64,000 nt of DNA. Source: Ornithodoros turicata. Its lineage: Eukaryota > Arthropoda > Arachnida > Ixodida > Argasidae. A model generated the notes under the pieces. It saw nothing but the letters and a program-made list of their open reading frames with translations. It searched no databases and had not been told where the DNA came from. Position numbers and translations under genes: made by a program. The DNA lies in assembly GCF_037126465.1 (NCBI RefSeq), contig NC_088207.1, positions 47,736,143 to 47,800,142 of the forward strand. Direction: 5' to 3'. Positions 56,701 to 64,000 of this stretch are shown here, one piece after another (position 1 is the stretch's first letter; each line of letters begins with the position of its first letter).

Positions 56701-57600
56701 GTGCGCAGTATACGCTGATCCCGATATTCCGGCGCTCAACATAACCAGTGGAGGAACTTCTGCCACGTGAGCAGTTTTTTTTTTCTTTCCTTTCTTTCAC
56801 TAGAATATTCTTTGGGGACGTCGCAGTTGTGGGAGCATTCAGTAAGCGTGGGCTTTTCGTCGTTATAGAGCTCTTAGCAGTTGGGAATAAAACGAAAGTA
56901 GCATCGTGGAAAGTGGCGTCTCGAACGCGCGCAGTTCATCCGCAGACGGCTAGCACACAGATTGTCCACGGGATACGAAAACTTCTTACCGGAATGCAGA
57001 CTAAATATTTTTCGGTATTTCTGTACCGAACATGCTAGTAGGTTCTCGCGCATAGCATCTGAAATATTCTGAGTGCCGTCATCACGAACACGTGTCGAAG
57101 AGAACGAAGTATCAGAAAGGAAATCTGATGAGGTGGAAGAAGAAGAAGAAGAAATGCAGGCTGGCTGACATTTGGCTCCCGATATGTATGTGCACTAAAT
57201 CATAATTCAAGACTTTTGCAACTGTACGTTTCGCATGTTGGTCCCGTGAAGTCCGCCCAGCACGCACAATTCTTCCCAGACGGCGTTCTGCAACATCGAC
57301 AGGCAGTGCGCTCGGCGAGAAAAATGCCACTAGCCATGCTGACGCCGTCCAACGAAATGAATGTATAAACACCCTCCAGTTTAGACTAAGACTTGTGTTC
57401 TGTGCTACAAGTACCCGGATGTATAGCCACCCTTTTGATCATTTGACTGTAGATAGATAGACAAAGAATCTTTCACCCGCTTGTGAGGATCGTCGCGGAT
57501 CAGTATAAGGACGCAACTATACGCAGGCTTTTGCGTTTATCGTAATCCTTACATGGGCTTGTCCCAAAGGTGTGGGATGTGATAGGCATTCTTGTTGATA
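53762..57600. other. Intergenic sequence without recognised genes
   Basis: The 148-codon frame at 54245-54691 and the 171-codon frame at 55465-55980 are the longest here. Neither shows a domain, and both have compositions expected by chance. A (CA)n run lies at 56060-56101, and an AATTTC/CAATTT patch at 55330-55345 may be a retroelement tail. Confidence 0.45.
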
Positions 57601-57693
57601 AAAGGGTCGTTCAAGGCTGACCGAGACCTTTGCTTCAGCAGCACGTGCAGCGGTGCACGTGTATAGCAGCGACAGCTATACAATGGCGGCGAG

Positions 57694-58550
57694 CAGTGCT
57701 GTTACTCATTACTTTTATACAAACCAATGCATTACATTACTCATGACTTTTTCGAGGTTGGTAATGTCATTACTTTAATCAATTAATGACATTACTACAT
57801 TTACGTTTCAGAGCATAAGCCTCAAACGTGCCACGCATGAGGTTTCTTCCTTGCTTTCTTTATAGGCAACAGTCACACGAATATCCCTGTGCCACTGAAT
57901 CCCTGCAGAAACGAGACTCGGGCAAAAACTATTTATTATTATCTATATTATCTAAGATTTATTGCAGCGTAGTAGCAGTTGATGCTCAAAGTTGTCATCC
58001 GCTAGCCTTGACCGCTTCGGCGACAGGACATCCTTGCCATAGTTGATACTCCGCTATGCCCAGCTCTACAGTTCTGTCCTGGCAAAGAAACAACCTCTGA
58101 CAGCACATGACAGACTAACATCGTACCATACCAAAACAGCCAATCACTAGTGGACATGAATTTGTTACCTTCATAGAGGCTATGTTTCTGTTTCGTTGAT
58201 TCTCCTTCCCAAACGCGTACAAGAGAAAGAAGGTGATGCTGAACACTGATGACATACACCGCCGACTGGTGACCTCTTGCAGGGTTGCCCAGGCTGGGCC
58301 CTCCTCCGTATATGTTGCCCTGAGCTTATTGTTAACGGCGGATTTAAAAAAAAGTGGATGTTCCCAACCTTCACGTGCCGCAATGAACATTCGACGAAAG
58401 TAATGAGTAATGCCACCCTACATTATTCAGTCGAAATGTAGTGCTCATTACTTGCTGGCAAGATGTAAACGATTACCATTACTCATTACTTGCTGGCAAA
58501 ATGTAAGTGATTACCATTACTCAAACGTAATGCATTAATCCCCACCTCTG
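57694..58550. mobile_element. Nested repeat with ATTACTCATTAC words and hAT-like ends
   Basis: The left end is CAGTGCTGTTACTCATTAC. The right end, complemented, is CAGAGGTGGGGATTAATGCA. CAG-G-TG starts with TTACTCATTAC/GTAATG motifs repeated at both ends resemble non-autonomous hAT elements, such as the one at 52888. No matching 8-bp flanks were found, possibly because the adjacent mariner DNA was deleted. The middle has no recognised coding sequence. Confidence 0.5.
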
Positions 58551-58553
58551 CTC

Positions 58554-59246
58554 CAGAAGGGAGCGCGCATGACAGTTTCGGAGCAGCTGCTGAACCGGTT
58601 TCAATCCGAATGAGACGAATTTTTGCAATCAATTATTACATGTGATGAAACCTGGATGCATCATTCCATCCCAGAGACAAAAAGAAGCAGCATGGAATGC
58701 CGACAGAAGGACCCCGCCGCCAAGCAGAAGCAAGATGCAGCCGTCTGCTGGGAAGTCCATGGGAACTGTCTTCTGAGAAATGCGGGGTGTCATCCATGTG
58801 GACTTCTTGGAGCAAGGGGTCACGACTAATGTCCAGTACTACTCCACTTTGATAAAGGGTGCCGTGCGAAAAAGAATTCTTAAGAAAAGGCCTGGGATGT
58901 TGTCGAGAAGAGTAATTCTTCTTCATGACAATTTCCGGCCTCACACGGCGAATTTGACGGTATAGCAACCCTGGCCGAAATGCGCTGCGAGGTATTGCCC
59001 CATGCCCTATATACTGCCCAGATTTTGGCCCCAAGCGATTACCATTTGTTTGGGTTAAACAGCACCATGGAGGAAAGACGTTCCACACAGATGAAGCCCT
59101 CCAGAAAGATGTCCTGCAGTGGTTACGACACCAGCTCATTATTCTTTCAACGCCAAAGGCACCAAGGGCTACCACAGCGATGGCAGCGGTGGCAGTCTGA
59201 CGTAGTTTGGTGCTTACCGAATTTTACATTGTATTTAAAGAAATAA
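58554..59246 (+). pseudogene. Mariner transposase remnant (C-terminal two thirds)
   Basis: A DDE/D cut-and-paste transposase of the mariner family. The frame from 58554 reads SEQLLNRFQSE, an in-frame TGA (58611-58613), then DEFLQSIITCDETWMHHS and PETKRSSME. After frame shifts come VDFLEQGVTTNVQYY, KRPGMLSRRVILLHDNFRPH, and LAPSDYHLF. The three catalytic aspartates remain visible at 58644, 58927 and 59037. The second and third lie 110 nt apart instead of the 105 nt of a DD34D enzyme, and in different frames. The DNA-binding N-terminus is absent. The stop and several frame changes make it inactive. Confidence 0.9.
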
Positions 59247-59653
59247 AAGTCTTGGTCAACCTTGAACGACCATTGTATTTGATAATACGAGGCTTTATGT
59301 CGTCAGACAACTAAGGTACACTTGTCAATAAAACGGCATTGCAGTGACGACACCGGATATAGTTGGGCAACCCGCTGCTCGGTCGTTTGGATACCGGGCG
59401 AAAAAAAAATGCTAGCTAGCAAATTCCCGGCCCAGTATTTACCATGGAGGTACACTTTCTCAGCACATCTACATATATTGCTGCGCTCTCACACACTGCA
59501 CGTTCCCTTTTGGAAGGCAGTATTCTTTGGAATGATTGATTGATTGATTGATTGATTATTTAAAAGAAATCTTTCTTTGTCTTTGGAATCAGTCTTTGGA
59601 ATGCAAACATGTTCGATTGTATAGTGCAAGGTGAATTATATGGCACACTCATG

Positions 59654-60016
59654 GTTGTTTTTTCCGTATATGACGGGTCCCTGCAGGGGCGTTGCAAATA
59701 AATTCTACGCATTTCAACATAATTTGAGAGGTTTTGTGGTTTTCGACCGCGCGATTCAACGTTCAGCTGCAACGTTCAGCAGGTAGCACCCATGGTGGGT
59801 TGCTGAAAGCTCCAAGATTTACTTTAGTTTACTAATTTACTAACTAACTAACTCAGCTATTCAGCCCACAACAGTGCTACATGTTAGCACGTGGGTTGAC
59901 TACTATAGAACTACAAGAGGACACGGATTGACTGTCTCGAAATGAGAAATAGTAAAATAAAGTCGAGTTGTGCGCGCAACGCCCCTGTATAGGGACCCGT
60001 CATACGGAAAAACAAC
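59654..60016. mobile_element. Inverted-repeat element enclosing a retroelement tail
   Basis: GGTTGTTTTTTCCGTATATG, ACGGGTCCCTGCAGGGGCG and TTGC at the left (about 59653-59695) are mirrored by GCAACGCCCCTGTATAGGGA, CCCGTCATACGG and AAAAACAAC at the right (59976-60015). Weaker complementarity continues outward to about 59590 and 60070. The interior includes family F tail (59777-59853). No coding region. Confidence 0.65.
59777..59853 (+). mobile_element. Retroelement tail family F, plus-strand copy
   Basis: CAGCAGGTAGCACCCATGGT, GGGTTGCTGAAAGCTCCAAG and TTTACTAATTT followed by (ACTA)n is the inverse of 13231-13307. Confidence 0.65.
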
Positions 60017-60916
60017 ATCAATGTGCACATTACCAATGTAGTATTCAATGTGAACGATTTGTTTTCCCTCTCTCCATATACCCTCGTCGCTCGACATTAA
60101 TCATTTTTTGCCATTATCACTTCTTTCCTGCGCTTCACGCCATAAAATTTTCAGCAGCAAAAAACTCGTTTTTAAAGCATCTTTTATTTCCTGTTTTTTT
60201 CGCACGTGGTTTTATTGTCACGATTCACGTGAAAGAACGCAGGGCACACATGGGCGTCGCGTATTTTTCCGCACGAAATGTAAATGCACCGAACCATCTA
60301 TGTTTGTACAGTGGATGAATTTGCATTTCAAAGTCCGCGCCCTCCTCTCCCTTTCTCCCCCGCGTGCGAAATCCTGCATTTGTTTCGGCTGCGAAACCAT
60401 TTACACTAATATATCGTCGCAAGATTCACCGGAGAGAGGGCATAAGTTTTGCGCTTCGACAGAGAAAGGTGCGTGTGAGTTAAATATGTTACGCTCGGTG
60501 AATTCAAGAAGAATGTGCTCGAGATGGTGATCGGACTTGAGCACGCTAACGTTTAAAGTTGAGTACAACTGGCTCTTTCATGCTGTTGTATAATACTTGG
60601 TATCTGGTGAAACCACCGAAGCATGGTGAGGAAAAGTAAAGATACTGTGACACACCCGCTTGATGTAGCCAGGGCTCAAACGCTCACCACTGCTGGCCTG
60701 GGGCCCGCTTGCGCGAACGTTGAGGAAGTTCCCCAGTATCGTCCTCTGTTGCTCTCTGCCTGTGTCTCATACGAAAGAGCAGAGTTGAGGACAGGAGTGT
60801 GTGCACGAAACACTACTGAGACAACCGAAGACACGACTGAGGAGTGTACTCAACGTTCGCGCAAGCGTGCCCAGGGTTGCCATACCAACCCTGCCATATA
60901 CCAACAGCTTCTGTAG
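60017..60916. other. Intergenic sequence without recognised genes
   Basis: A frame at 60623-60916 ends just before a possible splice acceptor (CTTCTGTAG at 60908-60916). It contains ETTEDTTEECTQRSR but no clear domain. The 60108-60530 frame is not recognisable. Confidence 0.4.
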
Positions 60917-60918
60917 GT

Positions 60919-61041
60919 TTCCGGACCAATAACGTTCAGGAAGGCATCAACACTACTAGCCTCTGCAATTTGACTTGCGCAAATGGACGCAGCGAGCCTC
61001 TGCCCATAGGATTCCCAGTCACAGATAGACTCGTCAAATGA
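60919..61041 (+). CDS. Tentative exon of a small cysteine-containing protein
   Basis: After a possible acceptor (CTTCTGTAG ending at 60916) the frame reads NNVQEGINTTSLCNLTCANG, RSEPLPIGFPVTDRL and VK, then TGA. The pattern C-x3-C-x-NG-x3-PLP-x-G is reminiscent of short secreted tick salivary proteins of the evasin-like and related cysteine-rich groups, where LPxGTPC usually follows. Here the expected final Cys is replaced by Val, and no signal-peptide exon has been located. It could be a decayed copy, an unrelated chance frame, or a real exon. Confidence 0.25.
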   Translation, partial: FRTNNVQEGINTTSLCNLTCANGRSEPLPIGFPVTDRLVK

Positions 61042-62129
61042 TTAAGCCTTCCCAGTGGCTGTCATACTTCTCGTTGCGGTACCTCGTGGAAGACCGGAAA
61101 TGCTTACCGTCTAATATACGCTGTCTTCATTCACCGAAGCCTGCCGTTCCTTGCATGACAATCCCCTCGTCGCCAAAAACACGTCGTGTTCTCACGCAAG
61201 CACCAACACTGTAGTTCAAAGGGATGTATCTATCTCATGCGTGAAATACAGGAGACCACATACAAGTGCTGTGGCAGTGTGAGACACGTTTACTGGTTCG
61301 ACAGTCAACGACAGCAATGAGCAACCTTCTGCCACGCGTTCACCCCAATGCAATGGCACTTTGGTGCCCTGCGCTGTTTGGGCATGCAGTGCTGGCTCAT
61401 GTAGATAACAGCAGCGTGATGCAACACGCGAAGGGGAAAAAAAAACGTAGGGGGAGAGTCGCTGCGATCTGATATACGCTTTTCTGATAACAGCACCGTG
61501 AACTTAGTCACCAGGTACCGCGACAGATAGTAGTTGCAAAGACACGCACGTGGTATTTTCACTTGGCGACGCACCCTGATGGCGGGTAGGTAACGCATAT
61601 TTTTTACGCGTGTAGTTTGGTTGTTAAACAGTGCCTGTGAACAGCGTTCGTACTGTAGACACGTCTCGATATGCAATCTTTCAGTTTCGCGGTGTATAAT
61701 GGTGGAGAGACAATGACAGTGCTCGATAACGCGCAACAAAGCGACAGGTCTGACAAGAGCCTCGTTAGGCGATGTTTTGCTGTATGCCTAGAACGCACTG
61801 CGGCGAAGTCTCCTTCAACGTGTAAAAAGCTCTGAGAAAAAAAAAAGGTAGGTGGTAATGGTATGTGCGATAGCAGGAAGCCGAGTTGAGCTAATAGTAT
61901 GTGCAGTTAGTCGGAACACAGGGGCGACACAAGGTTTCCGATTTTGTAACCACCCTCATTGTCGCTTGTAAAATCGCCATTTTGTCCTGGCCCCACGTCA
62001 ATGGAAACAACACCTTGAGACGACACCTTAAAACGACACCTTGAGATGAGGTCATGTGACCTTCTTTGTGTTAAATTTTGGCGCTGGCCGACATTTCCTT
62101 GTCAGCATATGGATGAACGTATTTTGCTG
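61042..62129. other. Intergenic sequence without recognised genes
   Basis: The minus-strand frame 61305-61739 has no domain. A short run CCTTGAGACGACACC/CCTTGAGATGAGG near 62012-62050 is a local tandem. Nothing else was noticed. Confidence 0.45.
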
Positions 62130-63240
62130 GTGTAAGTTACATAGTGCTTCTTACTCGACATATACCACAGGGCAGCAATTTAGGGACGTTGTTGTTTGTT
62201 AACGATATTTTTTCTTCGGTGAATCATTCGCACATCTTATTGTTTGCTGATGATGTTAAGACATTTCATCAGGTAGGCTCGTTGGATGACTGTGAGCGTT
62301 TATACAATCAGATGTCTTCTCGATAATACGATGGTGCTCGTCGAACCTCTTATTGAACCAAACGAAAACAAAAGCAATATCTTTCACACGAAAGCGGGAT
62401 GTAATGCTCTTCAGCTATCAACTTAATAACATCGCTACTGAACGTGTCTGTCATTCGTGACATGGGCATTCTTCTATAGATAGCGCGTTACGTTTTCGTC
62501 AGCATGTTTCCCTTATCTGCAACGCTGCATTGCGTGTACTTGGCATACTTTGTTGTTTGTTTGACATCTGAAATGTTTCACCTTCCATATGTGATTAGGT
62601 TGTATATCTCACTTGTTCGTAGCAGATTAAAATTCGCCTCAGTGGTGTGGAACTCATTGAACGCATCGCAGATCACGTGCATTGAGCGAGTGCAAAGAAA
62701 GTTTATTGGTTAAGTTTTGAGTTTGATTATACAGTTTATTGGTATTTTGTATGATAGATACTTTCGTCGTGTTTGTTACTATAACTACGTCAGTGTTCTT
62801 CGCAGCGTTAATATGTCGACGTTATCTGTTAGAAGAGCGGGAGGAGATTTTTTTGTTTTTGCACCGGACTTTTCATGGCAATATTGATTCTGCTGACCAT
62901 CTTTCTGATGTGTGCTTCCACGTGCCAGGTAGTCCTATACGCACGCTTCTTTACCGTTTTACCCTTCTGTTCACTGCAAGGCGAGTCCTCTATCCAACGT
63001 AACTTCAATGTGGTCTTCTTCGAGGGTACCCTGGATATTTTTCCGCCTTTTAGTGGTTTTAAGCGTGACTTGTGTGACTTTTTTGAGGAGCTAAGTGTTG
63101 ATGCTGGCTCCGAATTTTTATAGCTCTCGTCTTTTGTGTTGTGCTGTGTTAATGTTACAGTTCAGTGCACCATACAAAAGGAATACTTCTTTGTTGATGG
63201 GCACAGCCAAAATTTTAAAAAAATATATAAATAAATATAG
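62130..63240 (+). pseudogene. Decayed non-LTR retrotransposon reverse transcriptase
   Basis: In broken frames the order of motifs is that of a Jockey/CR1-like LINE reverse transcriptase. First IPQGSNLGTLLFVNDI (the PQGSxLGPLLF motif, from about 62165). Next HILLFADDVKTFHQ, with the FADD catalytic box at about 62245, then DDCERL. After stops and shifts come SLICNAALRVLGIL, then LYISLVRSRLKFASVVWNSL and CIERVQRKFIG (to about 62712). Beyond that are traces of the C-terminal segment, IDSADHLSDVCFHVPGSPIR and DIFPPFSGFKRD. The endonuclease and upstream part are missing. An A-rich AAATATATAAATAAATATAG at 63220-63240 probably marks the 3' end. Many stops show it is dead. Confidence 0.85.
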
Positions 63241-64000
63241 TTTATGCCTGCGAATTCTAGCTCATTGCATCACATCGGCTGAGTGGGCATTAGCACCGGC
63301 GTCGTTGTCACGCCATATTGAATGGCGAGCAGTATAACGAGTCGGGGGGATATCGAAAGTTGAACTACGCGGAGAGGTTGGTTGCAGTACGAGGCCACAT
63401 GCTTAAGTCGACCTGTATATAACTGCAAGAATATGGGATAAAACTCATTGGTTTAGATAGAAAGACCTTACAAAACAGCGCACAGAAACGCTATAGTCGC
63501 GTTGTCTACAAACGGCTCGGCTGCCGATCATAAGTGGCGCCATTTTTATGGTCACTGTTGTGATGACGGTTCCAATGACGCCAGGCCATGCATTGCATTC
63601 CTCTGGCACGCTATCGTCCTTGGAGCGATATGGAGGAATATGTCGTAAGGCACCCCTGTGAGTCGGAAGCCGCGAGCTCAGCTCTGTATCAACTATCGAA
63701 CGGAAATATGTAGTGAAAGTAAATTTTGAATAGAGAACTTTCTGATCCATGAAGAAGACCGAGAGACACGGACACAGAAGACGACACACGCAAGTGCTCA
63801 GACACAGCAATAATTTATTGTTGTTTATTGATGTTTTGCAGTTGCTATATTTCGATACGAATGCACGCTGAAAAACTGGTACCCACAATGTGCATCGGCG
63901 TCGAAATTTTGCCCACTCTCCAAAGCGGAGAAGGGAGCTATTTTACCCCTTTTGGAGACTAGATGCAGGCGGCAAGTTTATGCGAACGGATTAGGGACAG
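63241..64000. other. Terminal stretch, unassigned
   Basis: A 147-codon minus-strand frame (63445-63888) shows no domain. AATAAATTATTG-type sequence at 63810-63825, complemented, includes AATAAA and could be a polyadenylation signal of something transcribed on the minus strand, but no gene is visible within the window. Confidence 0.35.

Larger units (their letters stand above)
57601..59275 (+). mobile_element. Mariner transposon, broken and carrying a nested element
   Basis: The 31-bp terminal inverted repeats are at 57601-57631 (AAAGGGTCGTTCAAGGCTGA...) and 59245-59275 (complement CAATGGTCGTTCAAGGTTGA...), with about five mismatches. TA abuts both ends (57599-57600 and 59276-59277), as expected for Tc1/mariner. 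The transposase remnant runs 58554-59246. The N-terminal half of the transposase is missing, and an 857-bp block with hAT-like ends (57694-58550) sits in its place. Confidence 0.88.

Noticed and set aside
63445..63888. 147-codon minus-strand frame near a reverse-strand AATAAA
   Set aside because: No recognisable domain, and the rest of the putative gene would lie partly outside the window; evidence is too thin.

Overview
This is a eukaryotic, intron-rich and repeat-rich window from an arthropod, most likely a chelicerate and probably a tick. The grounds are a Distal-less (Dll/Dlx) homeobox gene split by a very long intron, a tRNA-derived SINE body of the sort I associate with ticks, and many short TA-flanked inverted-repeat elements. 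Genus and species cannot be read from the sequence. No bacterial-type operon, rRNA gene, CRISPR array or confident tRNA gene was seen.

The only gene supported beyond doubt is Distal-less on the + strand. Positions 995-1176 are an internal exon carrying the end of the pre-homeodomain linker and homeodomain residues 1-44. Positions 30501-30989 are the last coding exon, with homeodomain residues 45-60 (WFQNRRSKYKK) and a Gly/Pro/His-rich C-terminal tail. They are joined in phase 0 by a 29,324-bp intron (GTACGT donor, pyrimidine-rich TTTCAG acceptor). The 5' exon or exons encoding the N-terminus lie upstream of the window. A probable 3' UTR runs to an AATAAA near 31.73 kb.

Everything else is intron or intergenic DNA occupied by mobile-element relics. 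In the intron: the 3' end of a LINE (C-terminal CCHC-like motif, stop and 3' UTR) inserted inside a foldback MITE (9.6-10.3 kb); a 211-bp TA-flanked MITE (13.3 kb); a 225-bp CGCGAA-rich inverted-repeat element (19.3 kb); a tRNA-SINE with a perfect 13-bp target duplication (22.1 kb); a duplicated ~160-bp unit (23.2 kb); and several LINE 3' tails with different simple-sequence ends.

Downstream of the gene (31.7-64 kb): a 333-bp MITE (33.8 kb); two GGAAT-rich hAT-like elements (35.3 and 40.2 kb); a dense cluster of foldback MITEs with a GGCGTACGCC core (43.2-46 kb, with more copies at 49.7 and 51.7-52.2 kb), one of which sits precisely inside another; a larger foldback with a MITE in one arm (49.4-50.1 kb); an 866-bp hAT-type element with a perfect 8-bp target duplication (52.9-53.75 kb); a broken mariner with recognisable terminal repeats and catalytic aspartates (57.6-59.3 kb); an inverted-repeat element holding a retroelement tail (59.65-60.0 kb); a weak candidate exon for a small cysteine-containing secreted protein (60.9 kb); and a decayed LINE reverse transcriptase (62.1-63.2 kb).

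The most interesting material is the layered transposon stratigraphy around Dll: two foldback MITE subfamilies that insert into each other and into older elements at TA, with several empty sites that can be inferred from the sequence.
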